DNA of 64,000 bases from Bacteroidaceae bacterium (GTDB lineage Bacteria; Bacteroidota; Bacteroidia; Bacteroidales; Bacteroidaceae), in NCBI GenBank assembly GCA_902362375.1, contig CABIVS010000004.1, positions 301,304 to 365,303 of the forward strand. Reading direction: 5' to 3'. Every line of letters starts with the position of its first letter. Position 1 is the stretch's first letter. Both the position numbers and the translations under genes were made by a program. This document shows, piece after piece, positions 45,775-53,746 of the stretch. The notes beneath the pieces were generated by a model, which saw nothing but the letters and a program-made list of their open reading frames with translations, searched no databases and was not told where the DNA came from.

Positions 45775-46878
45775 TTACAATAGCTTTTTCAAATCCTCAA
45801 TGTCCGGCAGAGCGTTACGAAGTCGCTCCGGCATATCCTTGGACGCACGGTATGTAGCAACTCCCATCGGTTTGTTATAATCACGAACTGCAAACTCTAC
45901 AAAGGTTTGATTCATTTCCCTGCAAAGAATTATTCCTATAGAGGGATTTTCATGCGGCTTTCTGATATATGTATCTAAGGCGGATAGATAAGTATTCAAC
46001 TGCCCCAAATAAGATGTACGGAATTTTCCGGATTTAAGTTCGACCGCGACCAGGGAATTAAGCTCCCGATTGAAAAAGAGCAAATCAATGAACATTTCTT
46101 CACCTGCAACCTCCATGCGATATTGATTGCCTATAAAACTGAAATCTTGCCCAAAGGTCATGATGAACTTCTTCACATTGGCAACAATTGCCTTTTCCAC
46201 TATCTTTTCGTCCAAATCCTCTTCTTGCTCATTCAGTTCCTCCACATTGATGAAATCAAGCAAGTATTCATCTTTAAATGAACAAACAGCTTTTAAAGCT
46301 TGCTTAGTATCAGGCAATGTTTGTGCGAAATTGTTAGGCAAAGTTCCCCGATGGCTGTACAGGTCTGCTTTTAAGTAATCCCTTAAAGTGTACTTACTCC
46401 AATAGCGAGTGGCGCACTCATGTATATAAAACAGCCTTGCTTCCAAAGTCTTAGCTTTGGATATTATTTCGGTATGATGACTAAAGCCGATTGAAAGGAA
46501 GTCTGACCAGTTAAATTCATCAGCCAGTGGCTGATGAATTTCTACAAGAAGCAATTTTTCATTCAACACCAAATCATCAGCCAACGGCGGATGATTTAAA
46601 ACCTTATCCCACTCCTCATAAAAAATACGCATATTTCTTATGCTTGTTGCTGAAAATCCCCTTAGCCCCGGCAATTCTTTTTGCAACAGAGAAGATATTT
46701 GTTCAATCGCACCTTTCCCCCAGAAGCCTGTACGAGAATTTTCCGACACGTAACGTCCGATGCCGTAATAAAGAGATAGCTGTTCCTTGTTCACCGATGC
46801 GGCTGCACGGTACTGGCTGCGTAGGATAGCTTCTTTTATGGTCTTTACTGCTTCTCTATAATTCTGATTTATACCCAT
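45775..46878 (-). CDS. YhcG/DUF1016-type PDDEXK nuclease
   Basis: 367 residues from the ATG at 46878 (MGINQNYREAVKTIKEAI). A -7 box TACTTTTG at 46906-46899 lies upstream of that ATG, which rules out the longer frame from 46935. The N-terminal helical DUF1016 domain shows LSLYYGIGRYVSENSRTGFWGKGAI and GFSATSIRNMRIFY. The C-terminal nuclease domain shows GEEMFIDLLFFNRELNSLVAVELK with Glu280 and Lys282 of the ExK motif. The family is linked to recombination and defence islands, but its role is unsettled. The linker between the domains contains HPPLADD and HQPLADE, each encoded by a near-perfect DNA palindrome. Confidence 0.9.
   Translation of the reverse strand: MGINQNYREAVKTIKEAILRSQYRAAASVNKEQLSLYYGIGRYVSENSRTGFWGKGAIEQISSLLQKELPGLRGFSATSIRNMRIFYEEWDKVLNHPPLADDLVLNEKLLLVEIHQPLADEFNWSDFLSIGFSHHTEIISKAKTLEARLFYIHECATRYWSKYTLRDYLKADLYSHRGTLPNNFAQTLPDTKQALKAVCSFKDEYLLDFINVEELNEQEEDLDEKIVEKAIVANVKKFIMTFGQDFSFIGNQYRMEVAGEEMFIDLLFFNRELNSLVAVELKSGKFRTSYLGQLNTYLSALDTYIRKPHENPSIGIILCREMNQTFVEFAVRDYNKPMGVATYRASKDMPERLRNALPDIEDLKKLL
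46513..46541. repeat. Perfect 29-base palindrome inside the nuclease gene
   Basis: AAATTCATCAGCCA and its exact complement TGGCTGATGAATTT flank a single G. It encodes the EIHQPLADEFN part of the interdomain linker. Confidence 0.9.
46571..46597. repeat. Second, related palindrome inside the nuclease gene
   Basis: AAATCATCAGCC (46571-46582) and GGCGGATGATTT (46586-46597) pair with one mismatch around AAC. It encodes NHPPLADDL and shares the CATCAGCCA core with the palindrome 30 bases away. Confidence 0.85.
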
Positions 46879-46915
46879 TTGCGCTTTGTTATATGCGACA
46901 AAAGTACAAAAATAA

Positions 46916-46959
46916 TGCTGGCGAAAAGAAAACAAAGGTATTTTTTCTTTTCACCAGCA
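46916..46959 (-). terminator. Terminator after the GNAT gene
   Basis: TGCTGGCGAAAAGAAAA (46916-46932) pairs with 46943-46959 with one wobble; the loop is about 10 bases. It directly abuts the -7 region of the nuclease gene. Bases 46960-47167 show nothing else I can support. Confidence 0.65.
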
Positions 46960-47167
46960 CCTATCTTGCTGTCAGGACAAAGAAGTTTAGTCCGTTTTGG
47001 ATATATAAACAAAGGAACGTACTAAACTCAATCTGTAATCTTTTTATTATAAATGTTTTGCATTTTTCACAGCGAGAACTATTTAGCTCGACTCCTCTGC
47101 AAAGTCTTTTTTCCCTCGTATATATGGCCCCCACACACAAAAGACACCACAAGCAGGAATACGACCA

Positions 47168-47650
47168 TCATAACTTAATTTTAGCCACCTCCCTTGCCAT
47201 TCTAAAATTAGTAAGAGAAAGCTGATTCGCTTTGCGCTTTTGTTCTCCCTCTACTACATAACCTTTTTTTTCAAAGAAAGGACGAGCTGTTAAACTCACT
47301 TCGGATGTAATCCGCACAATGCCGGCTGTAATTGCATACCGTTCTATTTCTTCCAAAAGCATCGTGGCAATACCCTTACCTTGAAAATCCTTGTGAACAA
47401 ACATAGAATGTAAATAGCCTTGAGACGTAATAGATGAAAAACCAACGATTTGTGACCGTTGATTAACAGCTACAATAAAATAGTGAGTTTTTATCATATC
47501 CTCTATTTTAGAAAGATCATCTCCGCACGATGCCCAATCTTCAACCTCTGCCTGTGAATAGTCACGCCTGTTTATCACTAACACTGTGTTTCGATATAGA
47601 GACTGAATTTCCTCTATATCCGTATTTAAAGCTACCCTTATAGTAATCAT
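47168..47650 (-). CDS. GNAT-family N-acetyltransferase
   Basis: 160 residues, the normal length of a single GNAT domain. The fold shows the N-terminal MITIRVALNTDIEEIQSLY, the acetyl-CoA pyrophosphate loop KDFQGKGIATMLLEEIE (motif A, Q/RxxGxG/A) and SLTARPFFEKKGYVV. It transfers acetyl from acetyl-CoA to an amine; the substrate is unknown. It starts 18 bases after the stop of the transporter gene, so the two are likely co-transcribed. Confidence 0.9.
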   Translation of the reverse strand: MITIRVALNTDIEEIQSLYRNTVLVINRRDYSQAEVEDWASCGDDLSKIEDMIKTHYFIVAVNQRSQIVGFSSITSQGYLHSMFVHKDFQGKGIATMLLEEIERYAITAGIVRITSEVSLTARPFFEKKGYVVEGEQKRKANQLSLTNFRMAREVAKIKL

Positions 47651-47668
47651 ATAATCCCTAATTATTCA

Positions 47669-48562
47669 CTATTTTATCTCTTTCTTTCTCTTTTTCCACA
47701 ACTGCCACGAATTGATTATATTCTGCCATAACACATACGAACCGGGAGCCACAGAAGACAATGGATTCAAATAAGTATGCGCCATCCAAATAGCCAGAAT
47801 CGTATTCTTTTGCCCAAGTGCTTGCCCACCACTGATACGGTCATTATAAATCGAGCCGATTGTCTTCCCCAAAAAGAACTGCAAACAACAGGCAATCAGT
47901 GCACCGACAGCAATCATGATTTCCGTAAAACCATCCGCCGGGTCATTGAGCAAGGAATACAATGTTTGCGCAGTTACGATAGCTAAAGATACAGCCCACA
48001 AATAAAAAGCAAGTTCATGATAACCCAATAACTTCTGATGTACTTTCGGCAAACACTTGCTCAACAACCAGGCAGCCAAAAAAGGACAAATCAACAACGG
48101 AAACACCTTACCCAAAATAACAAGAAACGCTTCCCCAAAAGTGACATCAGGATGCACCTCCACCAAAGGAAATAGAATAGGCACAGCAATAGCCGCTCCA
48201 ATATTTGCTATCAATGTATAAGTGGTCAGACTGGCTGCACTCCCTCCCAACTTGGAAGTAATCACCGCAGCAGCTGTAGCCGTCGGACAAATTATACAAA
48301 CCATCACTCCCTCTGCTACTATTTTATCAAAGCGATAAAGCAAAAGATAAGCAGCCAACGCCCCGCCAATCTGAATCAACAACAACCACATATGGAGAGG
48401 TTTAGGCTTCAAATCACGAGGAGATACCTTGCAGAAGGTCAATAGCAACATTGTAAAAATAAGATAGGGAGTCAGAAAAGAAAGACTGATAAACAGCGGA
48501 TAACCTACAGCACCTACCAGCATAGCAATAGGTAACGTCCAATTCTTCAAAAACTTAAGCAT
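47669..48562 (-). CDS. BASS-superfamily (bile acid:Na+ symporter-like) membrane transporter
   Basis: 297 residues from the ATG at 48562 (MLKFLKNWTLPIAMLVGAVGY). Nine to ten membrane spans are visible. The central VCIICPTATAAAVITSKLGGSAASLTTYTLIANI resembles the Na+-binding crossover of SBF/BASS transporters. The substrate is unknown; family members move organic anions, bile acids, pantoate or metalloid oxyanions. Its last 17 codons are duplicated at 45551-45602. A longer frame from 48622 lacks support. Confidence 0.75.
   Translation of the reverse strand: MLKFLKNWTLPIAMLVGAVGYPLFISLSFLTPYLIFTMLLLTFCKVSPRDLKPKPLHMWLLLIQIGGALAAYLLLYRFDKIVAEGVMVCIICPTATAAAVITSKLGGSAASLTTYTLIANIGAAIAVPILFPLVEVHPDVTFGEAFLVILGKVFPLLICPFLAAWLLSKCLPKVHQKLLGYHELAFYLWAVSLAIVTAQTLYSLLNDPADGFTEIMIAVGALIACCLQFFLGKTIGSIYNDRISGGQALGQKNTILAIWMAHTYLNPLSSVAPGSYVLWQNIINSWQLWKKRKKEIK
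47677..47728. repeat. 52-base direct repeat, copy 2
   Basis: Lies at the 3' end of the intact transporter gene and matches 45551-45602 at 50 of 52 positions. The two copies are 2126 bases apart and bracket the nuclease and GNAT genes. Confidence 0.9.
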
Positions 48563-48703
48563 CGTCGTACATTTTAACTTCGAAGCACAAAGTAACGGAG
48601 ATTTCGGGAAAAAAGCTATCATTAAACCGAAAAAAACACAAAACTTAATGGCAAATCATGAGTTTTCTACAAATTTCTACTACATTTGCACCGTATTATA
48701 GAT

Positions 48704-49963
48704 ATGAAACTGAATAGACCGTACATATTATACATATTCATTTGCCTCTGGCTACTTTTTCTACCCTCATGTACCAACCACTTATGGGGGAAAGATTTCG
48801 TAGTAGTTATCGATGCCGGACATGGTGGACATGACCCTGGTGCTATAGGCAAAATCTCGAAAGAGAAAAATATCAATCTGAACGTTGCCCTGAAAGTGGG
48901 AAATCTAATCAAGAGAAACTGCGACGACGTCAAAGTGATCTACACCCGTAGCAAAGATGTATTTATTCCTTTGGACCGGCGGGCAGAAATTGCAAACAAC
49001 GCAAAGGCGGATCTCTTTATTTCCATTCACACCAACGCACTGGCAAACAACCGTACAGCCAAAGGGGCTTCAACCTGGACGCTGGGTTTGGCCAAATCAG
49101 ACGCTAACCTGGAAGTTGCCAAGCGGGAGAACTCCGTTATCCTCTACGAAAGTGATTATAAAACAAGATATGCCGGTTTCAATCCGAACTCTGCCGAATC
49201 ATATATTATATTTGAGTTCATGCAGGACAAATATATGGAACAGAGCGTACACTTGGCCTCGCTGATGCAAAAACAGTTCCGCCAAACCTGTAAACGGGCA
49301 GACCGGGGAGTGCATCAAGCAGGATTCCTCGTCTTAAAAGCAAGTGCGATGCCAAGCATTCTAATAGAATTGGGATTTATTTCTACTCCGGAAGAAGAAC
49401 GCTATCTGAATTCCGAAGAAGGGGCCGGAAGTATGGCCAAAGGTATTTACCGGGCTTTCCTGAATTACAAACGAGAACATGAGTTACGCCTTACGGGAGT
49501 CAGCAAAACGATTATCCCAACCGAGCAGGAAGAAGACAACGCCCCGAAAATTGCCCAAAAGGATACTGAAAGCGTAAACACAGCTCCTCAACAGCAAGAA
49601 TTACTAGCCGAAGCAAAAACCAAACCTGCCGCAACAGCAAAAACAGCACCGAAGCGCCCAATTGTAGCAGAAAGCGCAACCAATGACAGTGAAATTACGT
49701 TCAAGATACAGATACTCACTTCTTCCAAGCCTCTCGCCAAAAACGACAAACGGCTGAAAGGACTGAAAGACGTAGATTATTATAAGGAAGGGGGAATATA
49801 CAAATACACGTATGGATCCTCCGCCGATTACAACAAGGTGTTGCGTACGAAGCGCACCATTACGGCACAATTCAAGGATGCCTTCATCATCGCTTTCCGA
49901 AATGGAGAGAAAATGAACATCAATGAAGCGATTGCCGAATTCAAGAAAAGAAAAAATAAATAA
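48704..49963 (+). CDS. N-acetylmuramoyl-L-alanine amidase (AmiC-like) with C-terminal SPOR-like domain
   Basis: 419 residues from the ATG at 48704, 16 bases after a TACATTTG -7 box (48681-48688). The N-terminus has a hydrophobic segment and a PSC lipobox-like end. The Amidase_3 domain shows VVVIDAGHGGHDPGAIG, IYTRSKDVFIPLDRRAEIAN, FISIHTNA and SILIELGFISTPEEE, so the zinc ligands and the catalytic glutamate are in place. A Gln/Lys/Ala-rich linker leads to a SPOR-like domain (FKIQILTSSKPL, then YKYTYGSSADYNK) that would target septal glycan. It cuts the amide bond between MurNAc and the stem peptide during cell separation. The MCE gene follows 9 bases later. Confidence 0.93.
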   Translation: MKLNRPYILYIFICLWLLFLPSCTNHLWGKDFVVVIDAGHGGHDPGAIGKISKEKNINLNVALKVGNLIKRNCDDVKVIYTRSKDVFIPLDRRAEIANNAKADLFISIHTNALANNRTAKGASTWTLGLAKSDANLEVAKRENSVILYESDYKTRYAGFNPNSAESYIIFEFMQDKYMEQSVHLASLMQKQFRQTCKRADRGVHQAGFLVLKASAMPSILIELGFISTPEEERYLNSEEGAGSMAKGIYRAFLNYKREHELRLTGVSKTIIPTEQEEDNAPKIAQKDTESVNTAPQQQELLAEAKTKPAATAKTAPKRPIVAESATNDSEITFKIQILTSSKPLAKNDKRLKGLKDVDYYKEGGIYKYTYGSSADYNKVLRTKRTITAQFKDAFIIAFRNGEKMNINEAIAEFKKRKNK

Positions 49964-49972
49964 AAAGATAAA

Positions 49973-50866
49973 ATGAAGTACATTACAAAAGAAGTCAGAA
50001 TAGGTATTGCAGGTATCGTTGCACTATGTGTGCTTATATATGGAATCAACTGGCTGAAAGGTATACACATGTTTCAGCCTTCCAGCTATTTCTATGCCAA
50101 ATTTGAAAACGTAAACGGACTCACTAAATCAAGCCCGGTATTTGCCGACGGTGTCCGTGTAGGTATTGTACGTGACATCTATTATGATTATGTCAAACCC
50201 GGAAATGTGATTGTTGAAGTAGAACTGGACACCGAGCTGCGAATTCCTAAAGGAAGTACCGCCGAACTCGTATCCGAACTTATGGGAGGCGTACGTATGA
50301 ATATTCTCCTGGCAAACAACCCACGTGAAAAATATGCCATAGGAGATACCATTCCCGGCACACTAAACAACGGAATGATGGAAAGCGCAGCACAACTGAT
50401 ACCGAAAGTGGAAGAGATGCTGCCTAAGCTGGACTCTATCCTCATCTCCCTGAACAATATCTTAGGTGACAAGAGCATTCCTGCTACACTGCACTCAATA
50501 GAAAAAACAACCGCCAACCTGGCAGTAGTCAGTTCACAGGTGAAAGGACTAATGAGCAACGATATTCCCCAACTCACAAGTAAACTGAATACCATCGGAG
50601 ACAACTTTGTGGTCATCAGCGGAAATTTGAAAGAGATAGATTATGCAGCCACTTTCAAAAAAATAGACGAAACACTGGCTAACGTAAAAATACTTACAGA
50701 AAAATTAAACAGCAAAGATAACACGCTCGGTCTGCTCTTCAACGACCCGACTTTATACAATAATCTGAACGCTACAACAGAAAATGCAGCCAGCTTATTA
50801 GAGGACCTGAAAGAGCATCCGAAACGATACGTTCACTTCTCATTATTCGGCAAGAAAGATAAGTAG
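49973..50866 (+). CDS. MCE/MlaD-family lipid transport protein
   Basis: 297 residues. One N-terminal membrane span (VRIGIAGIVALCVLIYGINWL) is followed by a single MCE domain (YFYAKFENVNGLTKSSPVFADGVRVGIV) and a long helical tail. MCE proteins form hexameric rings that move phospholipids between inner and outer membrane. It is 9 bases after the amidase gene and is followed by a hairpin. The ATPase and permease genes are not in the window. Confidence 0.9.
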   Translation: MKYITKEVRIGIAGIVALCVLIYGINWLKGIHMFQPSSYFYAKFENVNGLTKSSPVFADGVRVGIVRDIYYDYVKPGNVIVEVELDTELRIPKGSTAELVSELMGGVRMNILLANNPREKYAIGDTIPGTLNNGMMESAAQLIPKVEEMLPKLDSILISLNNILGDKSIPATLHSIEKTTANLAVVSSQVKGLMSNDIPQLTSKLNTIGDNFVVISGNLKEIDYAATFKKIDETLANVKILTEKLNSKDNTLGLLFNDPTLYNNLNATTENAASLLEDLKEHPKRYVHFSLFGKKDK

Positions 50867-50872
50867 CAAATT

Positions 50873-50903
50873 CTTGTTATATAGATTTTATCTAAATAAC
50901 AAG
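50873..50903 (+). terminator. Hairpin after the MlaD-family gene
   Basis: CTTGTTATATAGAT (50873-50886) and ATCTAAATAACAAG (50890-50903) pair with one mismatch over a 3-base loop. There is no long T run after it. Confidence 0.6.
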
Positions 50904-51137
50904 GAGCTTTCAAAAGAAAGTAGATTGCTCTTCAAATGTCTATCTATAAACCGAAATAATATTCCCGTACAAACGTACAAAGATGAGAAAATTGCTAATT
51001 TCAAGCACGTAAAACATTAATATACAAATACTTATAAAATTGCAAGAGAGGGTAAGCAGACTGTGTCCGACAACAAATACATAAGTCATTGAAAGTAAAC
51101 ACATTATTGTTCGCATGAAAAAACAAGAAAAAATAGA
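50904..51137. other. Intergenic region upstream of dnaA
   Basis: The 349-base gap before dnaA contains the hairpin at 50873-50903, a minus-strand -7-like CATCTTTG at 50985-50978, the small palindrome GTACAAACGTAC at about 50967-50978, and the dnaA promoter. I see no cluster of TTATNCACA-type DnaA boxes and no RNA gene. Confidence 0.5.
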
Positions 51138-51169
51138 TTTGTTTTTTCCGAATAAGATTCCCAATTTTG
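51138..51169 (+). promoter_or_regulatory. Promoter of dnaA
   Basis: TTTG (51138-51141), 20 bases, CAATTTTG (51162-51169), one base off TAnnTTTG, 46 bases before the ATG. Confidence 0.65.
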
Positions 51170-51215
51170 CAAACGTAGAAGTTTTGCTTAATTAATAAAT
51201 GTATTAAAAGTTACT

Positions 51216-52628
51216 ATGATTGAATCAAATCATGTCGTACTTTGGAACCGCTGTCTCGACGTAATTAAAGACAATGTTCCTGAGACGACATATAATACTT
51301 GGTTTGCCCCTATTGTTCCGTTGAAATATGAGGACAAAACTTTGATCTTACAGATCCCGAGCCAGTTTTTCTATGAAATTCTGGAAGAGAGATTCGTAGA
51401 TCTAATACGCAAGACATTATATAAGGTCATTGGCGAAGGCACCAAGTTGATGTACAACGTCATGGTGGACAAGACTTCGATTCCAAATCAAACCGTGAAT
51501 CTCGAAGCAAGCAATCGTTCTACAGCTGTTACCCCTAAAAGTATAATCGGAGGAAACAAAGCTCCCAGTTTCTTACAGGCTCCTGCCGTTCAAGATCTGG
51601 ACCCGCATTTGAATCCCAATTATAATTTTGAGAACTTCATTGAAGGATACAGCAATAAACTTTCAAGAAGTGTAGCAGAAGCTGTAGCGCAAAAACCGGG
51701 AGGGACCGCTTTCAACCCGTTATTCCTTTATGGAGCATCCGGAGTGGGAAAGACACACCTGGCAAACGCAATAGGCACAAAAATCAAAGAAATTTATCCA
51801 GAGAAAAGAGTATTGTACGTTTCGGCACATTTGTTCCAGGTACAATATACGGATTCTGTACGAAATAACACGACCAACGACTTTATTAATTTTTATCAGA
51901 CGATCGATGTATTAATCATTGACGATATTCAGGAGTTTGCCGGTGTCACCAAGACTCAAAACAATTTCTTCCATATCTTCAATCATTTACATCAGAATGG
52001 TAAACAGCTCATATTGACTTCGGACCGTGCTCCCGTATTATTGCAGGGTATCGAAGAACGCCTCCTGACCCGTTTCAAATGGGGTATGGTAGCCGAGCTG
52101 GAAAAGCCGACCGTAGAACTTCGCAAAAATATTCTACGCAACAAGATACACCGTGACGGGTTACAATTTCCGGCAGAAGTGATTGACTATATTGCCGAGA
52201 ATGTGAATGAAAGTGTACGTGATCTGGAAGGTATCGTCATCGCTATCATGGCCCGTTCTACTATTTTCAATAAGGAAATAGACCTGGATTTAGCACAACA
52301 CATTGTACATGGCGTGGTTCACAATGAAACGAAAGCTGTCACTATTGATGATATTCTCAAAGTGGTATGCAAACATTTCGACCTGGAGCCGTCTGCCATA
52401 CATACAAAATCCAGAAAAAGAGAAGTCGTTCAAGCACGACAGATCGCCATGTATCTAGCTAAAAACCACACAGACTTTTCAACTTCTAAAATAGGTAAGT
52501 TCATCGGTAACAAAGACCATGCAACAGTACTTCACGCCTGCAAAACCGTAAAAGGACAATTGGAGGTAGACAAGAGCTTTCATGCAGAAGTACAGGAAAT
52601 AGAGTCGTTACTGAAGAAGAGAAACTGA
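51216..52628 (+). CDS. dnaA: Chromosomal replication initiator DnaA
   Basis: 470 residues. Domain I at 1-85 ([21 protein letters not shown]) is followed by a variable linker. The AAA+ domain has Walker [10 protein letters not shown] at 173-181, Walker [11 protein letters not shown] and the sensor ILTSDRAP. Domain IV has [17 protein letters not shown] and the DNA-binding signature [12 protein letters not shown]. It unwinds oriC and recruits the helicase. It is transcribed alone, with a Bacteroides promoter and a perfect hairpin downstream. Confidence 0.99.
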   Translation: MIESNHVVLWNRCLDVIKDNVPETTYNTWFAPIVPLKYEDKTLILQIPSQFFYEILEERFVDLIRKTLYKVIGEGTKLMYNVMVDKTSIPNQTVNLEASNRSTAVTPKSIIGGNKAPSFLQAPAVQDLDPHLNPNYNFENFIEGYSNKLSRSVAEAVAQKPGGTAFNPLFLYGASGVGKTHLANAIGTKIKEIYPEKRVLYVSAHLFQVQYTDSVRNNTTNDFINFYQTIDVLIIDDIQEFAGVTKTQNNFFHIFNHLHQNGKQLILTSDRAPVLLQGIEERLLTRFKWGMVAELEKPTVELRKNILRNKIHRDGLQFPAEVIDYIAENVNESVRDLEGIVIAIMARSTIFNKEIDLDLAQHIVHGVVHNETKAVTIDDILKVVCKHFDLEPSAIHTKSRKREVVQARQIAMYLAKNHTDFSTSKIGKFIGNKDHATVLHACKTVKGQLEVDKSFHAEVQEIESLLKKRN

Positions 52629-52630
52629 AA

Positions 52631-52718
52631 TTAAGTATAAAGTATTAAGTATTACCTTGGTGCGAAACCGCATAATAAAGCTTGTCCGCATGGATAATAC
52701 TTAATACTTTATACTTAA
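52631..52718. terminator. Perfect 24-base inverted repeat between dnaA and the nitroreductase gene
   Basis: TTAAGTATAAAGTATTAAGT followed by ATTA (52631-52654) is exactly complementary to 52695-52718, with a 40-base loop. It lies between convergent genes. The arms are built from AAGTAT units. Confidence 0.7.
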
Positions 52719-52721
52719 TAC

Positions 52722-53462
52722 TTAAAAGAATCCTTGCCGGCGAAGTACTTTCAATAGATTTTCGGACATAAATTCGTTATCTTTCTTTGTGTAACGCACG
52801 TCCGTAAAGACTTGAGCCAATGTTTCTTTTTCATTTTCTTCGATAAACTGCTTGTTTTCCGGCAATGATTCTTTGTAGGCGTAAAGTTTATCTATTTTTT
52901 CCGGTGTATAGTCGTGATATTTTTCATCGTGCACGGCAGCTTCCAAAGGCAAGCGGTCTACTTGTGCGGGAATACCATCCGGATAGCCTACCGTTATTGT
53001 GGTGAGAGGGAATACCAGTTCGGGAAGCTGGAGAGTATCGATAATCATTTGAGGATTATAAGTAGTAGTCCCCAAATAACAAATGCCGAGTCCTACTTCT
53101 TCCGCCAGTGTACAGAAAGTCTGAGCAACGAGCAAAGTATCCATGGAGGCATTCATAAAAGACATTAAATTATCATAGCCCGGCACAGCTTTCCGCTGTT
53201 CACACCATTTGCTGAAACGACGAAAATCAGCACAAAAAGTCAATACGACCGGTGCATTTTTCACCATAGGCTGATTGAAATGAGCAGGCGAGAGTTTCTC
53301 CTTCATTTCTGCATCACGAGTCACAATTACACTATAAAGTTGCATTCCCCCCATCGTAGAAGCACGAAAAGAGGTTTCGAGCAAATCATTTAACAAACCA
53401 GGATTTATATCTTTAGGCAGATATTTCCGAATAGTTCTTCTGTTCTTTACGGTTTCAAACAT
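52722..53462 (-). CDS. Nitroreductase-family flavoprotein
   Basis: 246 residues from the ATG at 53462 (MFETVKNRRTIRKYL). A TATCTTTG -7 box at 53482-53475 lies just upstream, so the longer frame from 53507 is unlikely. FMN-binding motifs include RRTIRKY at the start and EEVGLGICYLGTTTYNPQMI, with VGYPDG typical of the NfsA-like branch. Family members reduce nitro compounds, quinones or flavins with NAD(P)H. The physiological substrate is unknown. Confidence 0.92.
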   Translation of the reverse strand: MFETVKNRRTIRKYLPKDINPGLLNDLLETSFRASTMGGMQLYSVIVTRDAEMKEKLSPAHFNQPMVKNAPVVLTFCADFRRFSKWCEQRKAVPGYDNLMSFMNASMDTLLVAQTFCTLAEEVGLGICYLGTTTYNPQMIIDTLQLPELVFPLTTITVGYPDGIPAQVDRLPLEAAVHDEKYHDYTPEKIDKLYAYKESLPENKQFIEENEKETLAQVFTDVRYTKKDNEFMSENLLKVLRRQGFF

Positions 53463-53641
53463 ATCTTTTTTTTGCAAAGATATAAAAAGAAAAAAACATT
53501 CTACCACACTAGCAGAATAGAATAGTTTTCTTTTTGGAGAACTTTAACCTTTGAACAAAAACCACTTTCAACTGTTTATCAAATACTTAGCATAAACAAA
53601 TGGAAAACTTGCAACCTGTTAATAAATTATTTCATTTTTAT

Positions 53642-53672
53642 TTTGATAGATGAAAAAACATTCTTAGCTTTG
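53642..53672 (+). promoter_or_regulatory. Promoter of nrdJ
   Basis: TTTG (53642-53645), 19 bases, TAGCTTTG (53665-53672), about 75 bases before the GTG start at 53747. Confidence 0.75.
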
Positions 53673-53746
53673 CGGCTACATTTGTTAACGATAAGTAAAC
53701 TTCTACATATTACTTATTAAAAACGAGATTTAACACAAATTGAATC

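Noticed and set aside
50940..51164. 74-residue hydrophobic frame on the minus strand
   Set aside because: It overlaps the dnaA promoter, has no convincing start signal and reads like translated AT-rich intergenic DNA.
50867..51215. Replication origin upstream of dnaA
   Set aside because: No cluster of TTATNCACA-like DnaA boxes or AT-rich unwinding repeats was seen; only a terminator-like hairpin and the dnaA promoter.
53508..53746. Cobalamin riboswitch before the B12-dependent nrdJ
   Set aside because: The transcript leader from the promoter at 53642-53672 is only about 67 bases and lacks a B12-box-like element.
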